From an uncultured Parasphingopyxis sp. (GTDB taxonomy: Bacteria > Pseudomonadota > Alphaproteobacteria > Sphingomonadales > Sphingomonadaceae): a stretch of DNA of 64,000 bases. Location of the stretch: NCBI GenBank assembly GCA_947259005.1, contig CAMYKP010000012.1:152384-216383 (forward strand). The letters are read 5' to 3'. This document shows, piece by piece, positions 8,460-17,052 of this stretch; the stretch's first letter is position 1, and each line of letters opens with the position of its first letter. A program made the position numbers and the translations under genes. Below the pieces are notes generated by a model. The model had not been told where the DNA came from. It worked only from the letters and a program-made list of their open reading frames with translations, and did no database searches.

Positions 8460-9857
8460 TTACATGTGAATGACGCGCCCATAAGCGTCGAGCACGCTTT
8501 CGTGCATCATCTCGCTCAAGGTCGGATGGGGGAAGACAGTTTCCATCAGCTCGGCCTCGGTCGTCTCCAGCTGCCGCGCTACGACATAGCCCTGGATCAG
8601 CTCGGTCACCTCCGCTCCCACCATATGTGCGCCTAAAAGCTCGCCCGTTTTCTCATCGAAAACCGTTTTGACGAAGCCCTCCGCTTCGCCCAGCGCAATG
8701 GCCTTGCCGTTGCCGATAAAGGGGAAATTGCCGACCTTTACATTATGGCCTGCTTCCCTGGCCTGGGCCTCGGTCAGGCCGACCGAAGCGACCTGCGGCC
8801 GGGAATAGGTGCAGCCGGGGATGTTGCCCGTCTCGAATGCATGGGGGTTCTGGCCCGCCAGCTTTTCGATAGCGACCACGCCTTCATGGCTGGCCTTGTG
8901 CGCGAGCCATGGCGGCCCGGTCACATCGCCGATAGCGAGGATACCCTCGACATTGGTGCGCCCAAAGCCATCGACCTCGATATGGCCGCGCTTATCGAGT
9001 TTCACGCCCAACGTATCCAGCCCAACATCTTCGGTGTTTGGTACGATACCGATCGCGACGATGGCATGGCTGAACTCATGATCCTCAACCTTGCTCTTGG
9101 CATCCTTGATTGCGACTTTGACACCCTTCGCACCTGCCTCGAGCTTTTCGACACCCGCGCCCGTCAGGATCGTCATGCCCTGTTTCTTGAGCGCCTTGAG
9201 CATATGTTTCGATACATCCTCGTCCTCGACCGGGAGGATGCGGGGCAGCATTTCGACGATCGTCACGTCCGCGCCCATATCCGAATAGAAGCTGGCGAAC
9301 TCGACCCCGATTGCGCCCGATCCGATAACCAGCAGCTTGGTCGGCATCTCCGTGGGCACCATCGCGTGGCGGTATGTCCAGATGCGCTTGCCGTCCGCCT
9401 TGGCGAAGGGCAGGTCGCGCGCCCGCGCGCCGGTTGCGATCATGATGGTCTTGGCGGACAGTTCGGTTTTCTTGCCGTCTTTCTCAACGCTGAGCTTGCC
9501 TTTGCCCGTCAGCTTGCCGACGCCCTCATGGACGGCGATCTTGTGTTTCTTCATCAGGCCGGTGACGCCGCTGTTGAGCTGCCCGGCGACCTTGCGTGAG
9601 CGCTCGACAATTCTGGTGAGATCGAACGCGGTCTTTTCCGCCGACAGCCCATAAGCATCCGCATGGCTCATATAATGATAGATTTCGCTCGTCCGGAGTA
9701 GCGCCTTGGTCGGGATACAGCCCCAGTTGAGGCAAATCCCGCCCAGCTTCTCCCGCTCGACAATCGCCACTTTCATGCCCAATTGCGATGCCCGGATCGC
9801 CGCGACATAGCCGCCGGGCCCGGAACCGAGGATTATCAGGTCATATTGGTCAGCCAT
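8460..9857 (-). CDS. lpdA: Dihydrolipoyl dehydrogenase (E3)
   Basis: The 465-residue flavoprotein reoxidises dihydrolipoamide in 2-oxo acid dehydrogenase complexes, passing electrons to NAD+. The FAD dinucleotide motif GSGPGG is at residues 11-16, the redox disulfide is C42-LNWG-C47 (GGICLNWGCIPTK), the NAD site is VIGSGAIGVEFASF, and the C-terminal base is in HPTLSE. The start MADQYDLIILG at 9857 is chosen because the Rossmann strand begins there. It lies downstream of the E2 gene on the same strand with two small membrane protein genes between, so it is probably the E3 of the pyruvate dehydrogenase complex. Confidence 0.96.
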   Translation of the reverse strand: MADQYDLIILGSGPGGYVAAIRASQLGMKVAIVEREKLGGICLNWGCIPTKALLRTSEIYHYMSHADAYGLSAEKTAFDLTRIVERSRKVAGQLNSGVTGLMKKHKIAVHEGVGKLTGKGKLSVEKDGKKTELSAKTIMIATGARARDLPFAKADGKRIWTYRHAMVPTEMPTKLLVIGSGAIGVEFASFYSDMGADVTIVEMLPRILPVEDEDVSKHMLKALKKQGMTILTGAGVEKLEAGAKGVKVAIKDAKSKVEDHEFSHAIVAIGIVPNTEDVGLDTLGVKLDKRGHIEVDGFGRTNVEGILAIGDVTGPPWLAHKASHEGVVAIEKLAGQNPHAFETGNIPGCTYSRPQVASVGLTEAQAREAGHNVKVGNFPFIGNGKAIALGEAEGFVKTVFDEKTGELLGAHMVGAEVTELIQGYVVARQLETTEAELMETVFPHPTLSEMMHESVLDAYGRVIHM

Positions 9858-9861
9858 CGAT

Positions 9862-10341
9862 TTATTCGCCTTTGAACATCGGTTTGAGGACAAGCCAGTC
9901 CCATAACAAGCCCACTGAAACCCCGCCAGCCGCAATGGAAGCGCTCAACGACCAGATATCCTCCCAAAGTACGGGGCCGGTGTTGCGGACTGGCGTGAGA
10001 ATTGGCGCCAATATCCAGAAGAGCAAGATGCCGAGCACTGCGCTCGCCGCGAGATGCATGACTAAAGCGCGGCGTCCGCGCATGCGGTGAACGAATATCA
10101 GCGGAATCTGGGACAAGAGCGTCGCGGCGATCGTGAAGAGCGCACCGAAGAACGCCGCCGCCAGCCAGAGATAGAGTATGATGCTGAAGAAATTCCCGGT
10201 CGTGCCCTCGGTCGACGCGGCATCTTCCGGCAGAAAGACGAAAATGATGATGGTGAAGGTGAGCGCCGCCGCAAAACCGGCCACTATCGGGGAAAGCAGG
10301 GTTGCAAGAATTCCGCGCGCGATAAGGCGTCCTTTTGTCAC
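9862..10341 (-). CDS. Small four-helix membrane protein, unknown function
   Basis: The 159-residue protein begins MTKGRLIARGILATLL and contains about four hydrophobic segments (residues ~10-35, ~50-75, ~95-115, ~130-150). I do not recognise a family or a catalytic motif. It ends 5 nt before the lpdA start on the same strand, so it is probably transcribed with lpdA. A role in the dehydrogenase complex is not suggested by the sequence; the gene may simply ride in the operon. Confidence 0.65.
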   Translation of the reverse strand: MTKGRLIARGILATLLSPIVAGFAAALTFTIIIFVFLPEDAASTEGTTGNFFSIILYLWLAAAFFGALFTIAATLLSQIPLIFVHRMRGRRALVMHLAASAVLGILLFWILAPILTPVRNTGPVLWEDIWSLSASIAAGGVSVGLLWDWLVLKPMFKGE

Positions 10342-10437
10342 GCTGCCTCTCCGAACGTTTGAAAACCAACTGCGAGATAGCCATCAGGGCCGGAGTCAAG
10401 AATGACAAACGCGTACCTCTGAGCCATGCTCTTCCTT

Positions 10438-10746
10438 CTACAATAACAGATCAATGATCGAAAATGTGCCAGCGGCGAGTCCAGCCAATATTGCCATCCC
10501 AAACCAGATACTGCCCAACATCACCATGTCCGGAGACGCATGCCGCCTTGTTGCAATGGCCAATATCATCGCAATAATTGCCCAGACGACAGCCAATGAT
10601 AATTCGAGTCCATGTTCCTCGAATCCAATACCCATCGATATGAGTAGTGGAACGCAGAACAAAATGGCTCCGCCCAGAACGAGAAGGCGTACACTTACGG
10701 CAAAACCCAAACTCTCGGTGTGTTGCTTTCTACCTCGAGCTTTCAT
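10438..10746 (-). CDS. Small membrane protein, unknown function
   Basis: The 102-residue product has a basic N-terminus (MKARGRKQHTE) and three hydrophobic segments at about residues 18-40, 48-66 and 76-100. No family is recognised. It starts 9 nt after the stop of the E2 gene and precedes the other small membrane protein and lpdA, all leftward, so an E2-membrane-membrane-E3 transcript is likely. Its A+T content looks somewhat higher than that of the neighbours. Confidence 0.55.
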   Translation of the reverse strand: MKARGRKQHTESLGFAVSVRLLVLGGAILFCVPLLISMGIGFEEHGLELSLAVVWAIIAMILAIATRRHASPDMVMLGSIWFGMAILAGLAAGTFSIIDLLL

Positions 10747-10755
10747 TCCTTGGGC

Positions 10756-12126
10756 CTACGCCAGCATCCCGAGCGGGTTCTCCACCAACTGTTTAAACGC
10801 CTGCATCAGCTGTGCGCCGTCTGCGCCGTCGATGGCGCGGTGGTCGAAGCTGCCGGTGGCGCTCATGACCGTGGCGATCTGCAGGCTGTCGTCAATGACA
10901 TAAGGCCGCTTCTCGCCTGCGCCGATGGCCATGATCATGCCCTGGGGTGGATTGATGACGGCGTCGAACTGCTTGATACCGAACATGCCCATGTTCGAGA
11001 GGCTGGCCGTACCGCCCTGATATTCATGCGGCTGGAGCTTGCCTTCTTTCGCGCGGCCCGCCAGCTCGTGCATCTCGGTCGAGATGGCCGAAACGGACTT
11101 GCTGTTGGCATCGGCGATGATCGGCGTGATCAGGCCGCCCGGAATACTTACCGCAACCGAAATATCTGCGCGGCTATAACTGATCAGCTGATCGCCTGCG
11201 AATGACACATTGCATTTCGGCACCTGCATCAGCGATTGGGCCAGCGCCTTGATCAACAGGTCGTTGACAGAAAGCCTGACACCGCGCCCGTGCAACGATG
11301 CATTCAATTCTCCACGCAGTTTCAGGAGCGCATCGAGACGGATATCGACGGTCAGATAGATATGCGGAACGGTCTGCTTCGCCTCGGTCAGGCGGCGCGC
11401 GATTGTCTTGCGCATATTGGAGAGCTTTTCGATCTCGTGCGGGATTTCGCCGGGATCGACGGCAGCTGCAACGGGGGCCGCCGTCTTGGCCGGGGCCACT
11501 GCACCACCGCCAGCGAGTGCCGCGTCAATATCAGCCTTGACGATCCTGCCCTTGGGGCCGCTGCCAGCAATCGCACCAAGATCGAGGCTATTTTGTTCGG
11601 CAAGACGGCGGGCCAGCGGGCTGGCTTTGATGCGCGCGCCATCGTCGGTAGGGGCGGCGGATGCTTTTGCTTCACTCTCTCGACGATCGCCCTGACGGCG
11701 TTCGTCCGAACGGTTATCGACACCTTCCGCGTTTCCGCCTTCATCCTCTTTGCGCCGATCTTCTTCACGCCGTTCGTCGCTTCTGCGCTCTTCGGATTTC
11801 GCATCCTCTTTCTTGCTGGGCACCGTCGCTGCTGATTTGCCGGACGATTCACCACCAGACGCAGCGGCTTCTGCCAGATCCTCGCCCTCTTCGGCGATGA
11901 TCGCGATCACCGCACCGACTTTCACCTCGTCCGTGCCTTCGGGCACCAATATCTTCGCCAGCACACCTTCATCGACCGCTTCGAACTCCATCGTCGCCTT
12001 GTCGGTTTCGATCTCGGCCATGATATCGCCAGAACTGATCTCGTCGCCTTCCTTGACCAGCCATTTGGCGAGCGTCCCCTCTTCCATTGTCGGCGAAAGG
12101 GCGGGCATCTTCAGTTCAATCGGCAT
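10756..12126 (-). CDS. pdhC: Pyruvate dehydrogenase E2, dihydrolipoyl acetyltransferase
   Basis: The 456-residue core enzyme transfers acetyl groups from lipoyl-lysine to CoA. Domains: one lipoyl domain (residues 1-80, lipoyl Lys43 in ETDKATMEF), a linker (about 85-165), a peripheral subunit-binding domain ([12 protein letters not shown], then [13 protein letters not shown]), and the catalytic domain ending with [13 protein letters not shown], which holds the active-site His and Asp. [17 protein letters not shown] is the usual E2 start for the pyruvate enzyme. The linker is unusual: instead of an Ala/Pro-rich arm, residues ~105-153 are a highly charged Arg/Glu/Asp repeat with SDERR twice. E1 genes are not in the window. 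Confidence 0.93.
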   Translation of the reverse strand: MPIELKMPALSPTMEEGTLAKWLVKEGDEISSGDIMAEIETDKATMEFEAVDEGVLAKILVPEGTDEVKVGAVIAIIAEEGEDLAEAAASGGESSGKSAATVPSKKEDAKSEERRSDERREEDRRKEDEGGNAEGVDNRSDERRQGDRRESEAKASAAPTDDGARIKASPLARRLAEQNSLDLGAIAGSGPKGRIVKADIDAALAGGGAVAPAKTAAPVAAAVDPGEIPHEIEKLSNMRKTIARRLTEAKQTVPHIYLTVDIRLDALLKLRGELNASLHGRGVRLSVNDLLIKALAQSLMQVPKCNVSFAGDQLISYSRADISVAVSIPGGLITPIIADANSKSVSAISTEMHELAGRAKEGKLQPHEYQGGTASLSNMGMFGIKQFDAVINPPQGMIMAIGAGEKRPYVIDDSLQIATVMSATGSFDHRAIDGADGAQLMQAFKQLVENPLGMLA

Positions 12127-12155
12127 GGCATATCCCTGACTTCAATGGTCGGTGT

Positions 12156-12575
12156 CTATTTGAGCAATCCATGCCGCGCCGCCCAGCGCGCGTAAAGAGC
12201 CAAGAGGATCTGGATCGCTATCAAAATGAAGGAAAAGACGATGCCGAACGTGCCATAGGCCTCCATTCCGCCGGCGAATGGCAGGTCATAGCCCAGAAAG
12301 CCGATCGCCATCATTGCCGCCGTGGCCCAGAATGCACGCTCCGCCATTACCCGGCGAAGCAAGAGCAACGCAGCCGCAATCACGCCAAGGAATATACTGG
12401 TCGTCCAGAGCAACCGCCGCCATTCGGGAAACGACTCGATCATCGCCAGCATCTGCGGCGGGAACTGGGCGAGATAGTCCCGATTGAGGGTCAGCGTCAT
12501 ATAGAGATCGTAAAGGCCCACCAGGCTCCACAGCAAAGCGGCCAAGCTTACGATCCAGAAAATTGCCCTGCGCAT
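12156..12575 (-). CDS. Membrane protein, unknown function
   Basis: The 139-residue protein from ATG 12575 (MRRAIFWIVSLAALLW, after GGGAGGG) has four hydrophobic segments, at about residues 3-25, 50-72, 78-97 and 108-132. The first loop (residues ~26-48) carries NRDYLAQFPPQM. It resembles small sugar-transporter-like or DUF-type membrane proteins of sphingomonads, but I cannot name the family. It lies 29 nt upstream of the E2 gene on the same strand and may be the first gene of that transcript. Confidence 0.6.
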   Translation of the reverse strand: MRRAIFWIVSLAALLWSLVGLYDLYMTLTLNRDYLAQFPPQMLAMIESFPEWRRLLWTTSIFLGVIAAALLLLRRVMAERAFWATAAMMAIGFLGYDLPFAGGMEAYGTFGIVFSFILIAIQILLALYARWAARHGLLK

Positions 12576-12712
12576 GCCGCGCGCCCTCCCGATTAGTTTT
12601 CTGCGATTACCGTAGCGGCGAAACGCGGTAAGGAACAGTCTGATCGCTGGCCGCCCGCTTGCCAGACCGATCATATTGCCCCAATCTTCCGACCAATAGG
12701 GGGAGGGTCGCG

Positions 12713-13168
12713 ATGCGGACCTATTTGGTAGTGATCGACGAAACGCCGGAAGCGCGCGCGGCGCTGCACTATGCGGCTGTGCGGGCCATCAGGCTCGGCC
12801 GGACGGTCGAGATCGTCGCACTGATCCCGCCGCAGGAATTCGTGAACTGGGCGGCCGTCGAGGCCACTTTCGAGGAAGAGGCACAACTGCGCGCCGAAGC
12901 CGCCGTTGCCCAGGCCGCTGGTGAACTGGTCGAAGCGACAGGGGTACACCCCAAGATTGTCGTCAAACGGGGAGATCCTGTGAAGATGGTGCGCGAAGCG
13001 ATCGACGAGAGCGCCGATATTGCCGGCATCATGCTGGGCGCCGCCGCCGAAGGACCGCCCGGCCCGCTCGTCGCGCATTTCGCCGGCGGTGTCGCGGGCC
13101 AGCTGCCCTGCCCCGTCATCGTCGTGCCCGGGTCGCTGAGCTTCGAAGAGCTGGAGCGCTTGGGCTAG
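12713..13168 (+). CDS. Universal stress protein family protein
   Basis: The 151-residue protein has the USP alpha/beta layout: TYLVVIDETPEARAALHYA at the start, a central helix rich in Ala/Glu, and PCPVIVVPGS at the C-terminus. The canonical ATP loop G2xG9xG(S/T) is changed (GIMLGAAAEGPPG), so it may belong to the non-ATP-binding class. The ATG at 12713 follows GGGGGAGGG, a strong ribosome site. It stands alone and is divergent from the membrane protein at 12575. Function in stress survival is a family-level assumption. Confidence 0.82.
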   Translation: MRTYLVVIDETPEARAALHYAAVRAIRLGRTVEIVALIPPQEFVNWAAVEATFEEEAQLRAEAAVAQAAGELVEATGVHPKIVVKRGDPVKMVREAIDESADIAGIMLGAAAEGPPGPLVAHFAGGVAGQLPCPVIVVPGSLSFEELERLG

Positions 13169-13210
13169 GGCAAGACGCCAAGCAGCGCCTCTTCGCCACC
13201 CGCCATATAG

Positions 13211-13243
13211 AAAAAGGGCGGCAGGATCGCTCCCACCGCCCTT
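13211..13243 (-). terminator. Rho-independent terminator
   Basis: On the minus strand an 8-bp stem (AAGGGCGG with CCGCCCTT, 14-base loop) is followed by a run of T (the AAAAA at 13211-13215 on the plus strand). It lies 40 nt downstream of the glycine-zipper protein stop and fits as its terminator. On the plus strand it would end the universal stress protein transcript, but without a T-run. Confidence 0.7.
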
Positions 13244-13282
13244 CCTTGCCCCTTGCTCCCCCCCGAGAGCCGAGAAGCAGGC

Positions 13283-14533
13283 CTACCGGCAATTGCAGTT
13301 ATTTGCCTGCCTGGCGGGCCGTGCCGCACGACGCGCCCTGCGGCGCGGTGCAACATATTCGACTTCCTCTTCGATGAAGGTCGTCGTTGTGGTGGTTGTC
13401 GCCGGAGCGGAGTTCAGAATGATGGTGGTCGAGGCGCTCTGCGAAATCCCGTTGGAATGATTGACCGCATAGGTGCCCGGTCCGCTCACGCCGACATGCG
13501 TCTGAACGGGCGGAGCATAACGGACGGGCGCTCTGTGCTGGACGGGCGGATGCTCGATATAGCGCTCTTCCGTCCGGTACCCGTGGTCATAGTCAGCGCC
13601 ATATTCCATCTGCGGTGCGTTTGGCGGGTAATAATCGCCGCGACCGACATATTCCGGAACGGGCCCACTATTATAGTAGCGCTGATCTTCGGAATAACGT
13701 GCGCCGCCATGGTGCCGGTCATCACGATGATGGCGGTCCGAATGATGGCGATCATGGCGTCCATCCCGGTAACGATCGTCATAGCGATCGGAACGGCCGG
13801 CTTCGCTGCCGATCACGCCGCCTGCAATGGCGCCAATGGCACCGCCGATGATTGTGCCTTCCGTGCGGTTCCCGCGACCGGCAATCCGGTTGCCTGCAAT
13901 ACCGCCGACGATACCGCCAACGATTGCGCCAGCCGCTGCGTCGCCTGAATCGCCTCGACGACGGTCGTCATAATAGCCGCGCTCGTCATAGTAGCGACGA
14001 TCATCGTAAGACTGCCGCTCTTCTCGGTAATAGCCATCGCCATTGCCTTCATAAGGTACGCCATAGCGCTGGTCGGCAATATAGCCGCGGCCATCGACCA
14101 GGTAGGCGTCGTCATAGTAGCGCACCCAGCGATAACCGCTGCTCGGCTGGACAAGGCCATATCTCGGATAATTCACGACATAATAGCGAGGAGCCAGGAA
14201 ATAGCTGGGCAGGAAACCGCCGACATAAAAACGCGTGCCGCGGTTGAAGCTGCCGCCGCCATAATAGCGCTGGCCGCCGCCGCGCCAGACGCGCGTTCCA
14301 CCGTAATTGCCGCCACGCATGCCGTAACCGCCGCGCATGCCATAACCGCCACGCATGCCGTGACCACCGCGCATGCCCTGCCCGCCGCGATTGCCTCGCA
14401 TGCCGCGCATGGCCTGTGTCGCAAGGGCAACGCCTGCAGCGGTTGAACTCGCACCGGAGTCGGACTGCGCCTGCGCGGTCACGGGAATCATCGTCATGGA
14501 CGCCATAAGGCCCAGAAAAGCTAAGCTACGCAT
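13283..14533 (-). CDS. Exported glycine-zipper, Met/Arg/Gly-repeat and His-rich envelope protein
   Basis: The 416-residue protein starts at 14533 (MRSLAFLGLMASMTMIP, signal peptide to about residue 22, TAQAQ). Next come repeats of MRGG(Y/H)G (residues 42-77) and a Tyr/Arg-rich part (PSSGYRWVRYYDDAYLVD) that resembles the RcnB domain of periplasmic nickel/cobalt homeostasis proteins. Then a glycine zipper follows (GAIVGGIVGGIAGNRIAG and GTIIGGAIGAIAGGVIG), as in 17-kDa surface antigens. A His/Asp/Arg cluster (RHDRHHSDRHHRDDRHH) could bind metal. The C-terminal part is basic with NNCNCR. It stands alone. The parts are recognisable, the combined function is unknown. Confidence 0.75.
   Translation of the reverse strand: MRSLAFLGLMASMTMIPVTAQAQSDSGASSTAAGVALATQAMRGMRGNRGGQGMRGGHGMRGGYGMRGGYGMRGGNYGGTRVWRGGGQRYYGGGSFNRGTRFYVGGFLPSYFLAPRYYVVNYPRYGLVQPSSGYRWVRYYDDAYLVDGRGYIADQRYGVPYEGNGDGYYREERQSYDDRRYYDERGYYDDRRRGDSGDAAAGAIVGGIVGGIAGNRIAGRGNRTEGTIIGGAIGAIAGGVIGSEAGRSDRYDDRYRDGRHDRHHSDRHHRDDRHHGGARYSEDQRYYNSGPVPEYVGRGDYYPPNAPQMEYGADYDHGYRTEERYIEHPPVQHRAPVRYAPPVQTHVGVSGPGTYAVNHSNGISQSASTTIILNSAPATTTTTTTFIEEEVEYVAPRRRARRAARPARQANNCNCR
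14303..14410 (-). repeat. Tandem 18-bp coding repeat (MRGGYG)
   Basis: Imperfect 18-base units encode MRGGQG/MRGGHG/MRGGYG in the envelope protein gene, covering residues 42-77. The units are near-identical at DNA level and in frame, so copy number could vary between strains by slippage without breaking the protein. Confidence 0.8.
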
Positions 14534-14674
14534 AATATGCCCTTCCATAGAAATATTAGGCCAAAGAGCGTCTTGATCCCCGGCGTTCATAGTTTCTTAA
14601 CAGTTTTGGAGGGTCTGCGCCACGGCGCGAACGGCACAATTCTGTCCCGATTTGAGGCAGTTGGTTGCAGCGGG

Positions 14675-15169
14675 TTATGGGGTCTCGACGATCCTCGGCG
14701 CGATAAGCGCAACCAGCGCCTCGCATCCTGCGGCATCGTCTGCGTCGAACCGTGCAGCAGTCGGGCTGTCGATATCGAGCACGCCGATCAGCGCACCATC
14801 GACAATAATCGGCACGACAAGCTCGGATGCCGACACGGCGTCGCAGGGAATATGGCCGGGAAACGCCTCGACATCGTCGACGCGCTGCGTTTCGCCCGTC
14901 GCAGCGGCCGTTCCACAAACGCCCGCGCCCATTGCTATCCGGATGCAAGCCGGCTTGCCCTGAAACGGCCCAAGAACCAGCTCGCCATCGATCAGCCGGT
15001 AAAAGCCCGCCCAGTTGATATCTGGCAGATACTCCCAGAGCACCGCCGCAATATTGGCCATATTAGCAATGGCGTCGGGTTCATCGGCAGTCAGCCCGTC
15101 CACCGCCGAGATGAGATCGGCATAGAGCGCGGTTTTGTCCGAAGTTTCTGCAATATCGAAACTGTGCAT
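14675..15169 (-). CDS. msrC: Free methionine-(R)-sulfoxide reductase (GAF domain)
   Basis: The 164-residue single-GAF-domain enzyme reduces free Met-R-sulfoxide, with electrons from thioredoxin. The family's three cysteines are at the right places: Cys75 (KPACIRIAMGAG), Cys85 (GVCGTAA) and Cys109 (HIPCDA), followed by SELVVPIIVDG and GVLDIDSP. The fold begins with the NWAGFYRL strand. Length agrees with E. coli YebR/MsrC (about 165). It lies 16 nt downstream of arfB on the same strand, so the two may be co-transcribed. Confidence 0.92.
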   Translation of the reverse strand: MHSFDIAETSDKTALYADLISAVDGLTADEPDAIANMANIAAVLWEYLPDINWAGFYRLIDGELVLGPFQGKPACIRIAMGAGVCGTAAATGETQRVDDVEAFPGHIPCDAVSASELVVPIIVDGALIGVLDIDSPTAARFDADDAAGCEALVALIAPRIVETP

Positions 15170-15185
15170 TTTACAGGTCCTGACC

Positions 15186-15599
15186 CTAATCGATACGCGG
15201 CTTGCCGCGCGCCTGTTTGACCTGCCCGCGCACCTTCTTGCTGTCCACCCTTCTCGCCTTGGCCGCCCGGCTCGGCTTGGTCTTGACCCGGCGGGTGGGA
15301 CGATGATGGGCTTTTTCGAGCAGCGCCGTAATGCGCGCTGTCGCGTCGCGGCGGTTGGCTTCCTGGCTGCGATGATTGCGCGCTGTTACGACCAGCACGC
15401 CCTCTCCGGTCATCCGGCTACCGGCCAGTTCCTTCAGCCGCCGATAGACGGTAGGGGCAAGGCCGAGTGCGAACACATTGACCCTGAGCTGGACAGCCGT
15501 GGCCACTTTGTTGACATTCTGCCCGCCGGGACCGGTACCGGCGAGATGCCGCTCCTCGATGGCGTCGGGAGGAATGGAGGAAAAATCGAAACCGGCCAT
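15186..15599 (-). CDS. arfB: Alternative ribosome-rescue factor, peptidyl-tRNA hydrolase
   Basis: The 137-residue protein is an ArfB/YaeJ-type rescue factor that frees ribosomes stalled without a stop codon. The catalytic GGQ is at residues 25-27 (GTGPGGQNVNK), and the C-terminal tail is strongly basic (HHRPTRRVKTKPSRAAKARR), as needed to reach into the empty mRNA channel. There are no stop-codon-recognition domains, which separates it from RF1/RF2. It is followed by the Met-sulfoxide reductase gene. Confidence 0.92.
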   Translation of the reverse strand: MAGFDFSSIPPDAIEERHLAGTGPGGQNVNKVATAVQLRVNVFALGLAPTVYRRLKELAGSRMTGEGVLVVTARNHRSQEANRRDATARITALLEKAHHRPTRRVKTKPSRAAKARRVDSKKVRGQVKQARGKPRID

Positions 15600-15685
15600 G
15601 CGCCTCCTTTACCCGATCACGAGAGGGCCTGTCCAAACCGGGTTTGGTGTCGGGACGACAAGCGGCGGTTGTTTACCCAGGCCGA

Positions 15686-16348
15686 CTACCAGTGGCCGAA
15701 ACTGTCCGGCAATGGGGCCTCCGCCTCAATCGCAGGCTTGCCCTGACGGGGCACGCTTATCGCTCGGGCATGGAGCAGCATCGGCCCCTCGCCCTTGCCA
15801 TAAACCGGATCGCCCATGATCGCTGCGCCGAGCCCCTCAAGCGCATGTACGCGCAGCTGGTGTGTCCGCCCCGTTTCGGGCCGAAACTCAACGAGCGATC
15901 TGCCGCCGTCCGCCTTGAGCCTCTTCCAATGCGTCCGTGTGGCTTTGCCATGCGGGCTGCCTTCCACCCACCAGCCGCGCTCGGCCGTCGATTTCTTTTC
16001 GAGCGGGATATCGATCAGCCCCTCATCGCCATCGGTCTCGCCATCGAGCACTGCCCAATAAACCTTGGTCACTTCGCCTTCCGAAAAGCTCCGGTTGAAG
16101 CGTTTGAGCGCCTTGGGATTGCGCGCGAGCAAAAGGCAGCCGCTGGTATCCTGATCCAGACGATGAACGATCATCGGCGACCGGACAAAGCCCATGCGCA
16201 AATCGCCCAGCCTGCCCTCGATGCAATCGCCCCCGCGCTTGGGCCGGGTCACGGGCAAACCGGCCGGCTTGTCGATGACGATAGCCTCGCCATCGGAGAA
16301 CAGGATGGATTCTTCGAGCATGCGCAACGCCATGACAGCGCGGCGCAT
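15686..16348 (-). CDS. RluA-family pseudouridine synthase
   Basis: The 220-residue enzyme converts uridine to pseudouridine in RNA. The catalytic motif MIVHRLDQDTSGCLLLARN carries the active Asp, preceded by VIDKPAGLPV and followed by GRTHQLRVH, all typical of RluA/RluC/RluD. No S4 domain is present, so it resembles the small RluA type. The start is uncertain: ATG 16348 is used here, while TTG 16360 or ATG 16333 are also possible. Which rRNA or tRNA position it modifies cannot be told. Confidence 0.9.
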   Translation of the reverse strand: MRRAVMALRMLEESILFSDGEAIVIDKPAGLPVTRPKRGGDCIEGRLGDLRMGFVRSPMIVHRLDQDTSGCLLLARNPKALKRFNRSFSEGEVTKVYWAVLDGETDGDEGLIDIPLEKKSTAERGWWVEGSPHGKATRTHWKRLKADGGRSLVEFRPETGRTHQLRVHALEGLGAAIMGDPVYGKGEGPMLLHARAISVPRQGKPAIEAEAPLPDSFGHW

Positions 16349-16374
16349 GGCAGGCAACAATGAAGCGGCGCCTG

Positions 16375-16977
16375 TCAGACGTTTGCGAGGATTGCTGACT
16401 TTGCAGCCTCGAGCTTCTGTTCTCCATGCATCATCAGCTGGTCGGCGGCGAAAAACTCGACATCATGAATGCCGATAAAGCCGAGCACATGTTTCAGGTA
16501 ACCGCTGGCGAAATCGATGGATGAGCCGACTTCGGTGCCTCCCGATGCCATCGCCACATAGGCTTTCTTGCCTTCCAGCAGGCCCACCGGGCCGTTGTCA
16601 GTATATCTGAACGTCTTGCCGGCGCGGGCAACCATGTCGATCCAGGCCTTGAGGGTTGCAGGGATTCCGAAATTATAGATGGGTGCGCCGATCACGATAA
16701 TATCGGTGGCTTCGAGTTCCGCGACCAGCGCATCGGACTGCGCCAGTGCTTCACGATGCCCGTCATCCCGCTCATCCTCAGGCGTGAAATTAGCGTTGAT
16801 CCAGTTTTCGGTAACAAAGGGCAAGCCCCAGGCAAGATCTCGCGTTTCGATCCTGGCCTCGGGATTTTCGGCCCTCAGCCTGGCAATCAACTGATCGGTG
16901 AGCGCACGCGAAGCCGAACCGGTGGAACGGCCGCTGGAATCGATACGCAAAATGCTGGGTACAGGTGTGGTGGACAT
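16375..16977 (-). CDS. azoR: FMN-dependent NADH azoreductase / quinone reductase
   Basis: The 200-residue flavodoxin-fold protein matches AzoR-type enzymes that use NAD(P)H to reduce quinones and azo compounds in two-electron steps. Visible features are the FMN phosphate loop SSGRSTGSASR, the segment APIYNFGIPATLKAWID that packs on the flavin, and MASGGTEVG near the C-terminus. It lies about 75 nt after the pirin gene on the same strand; both are divergent from the LysR gene at 17865. Quinone detoxification is the family role. Confidence 0.9.
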   Translation of the reverse strand: MSTTPVPSILRIDSSGRSTGSASRALTDQLIARLRAENPEARIETRDLAWGLPFVTENWINANFTPEDERDDGHREALAQSDALVAELEATDIIVIGAPIYNFGIPATLKAWIDMVARAGKTFRYTDNGPVGLLEGKKAYVAMASGGTEVGSSIDFASGYLKHVLGFIGIHDVEFFAADQLMMHGEQKLEAAKSAILANV

Positions 16978-17026
16978 CGGAATCTCCTCGGATCGATGGG
17001 ATGAAAAACGGTGGCGGGAATGTGAA

Positions 17027-17048
17027 AGAGGGACCGCAAGGCCCCTCT
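17027..17048 (-). terminator. Possible terminator after the pirin gene
   Basis: On the minus strand a 9-bp stem with one G-U pair and a GC-rich top (loop TTGC) lies 5 nt after the pirin stop and is followed by only three T. It may partly end transcription between the pirin and azoR genes; the weak T-run lowers confidence. Confidence 0.45.
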
Positions 17049-17052
17049 CTCC

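Noticed and set aside
14303-14410. CRISPR-like array
   Set aside because: The repeats are contiguous 18-base coding units without spacers, inside an open reading frame.
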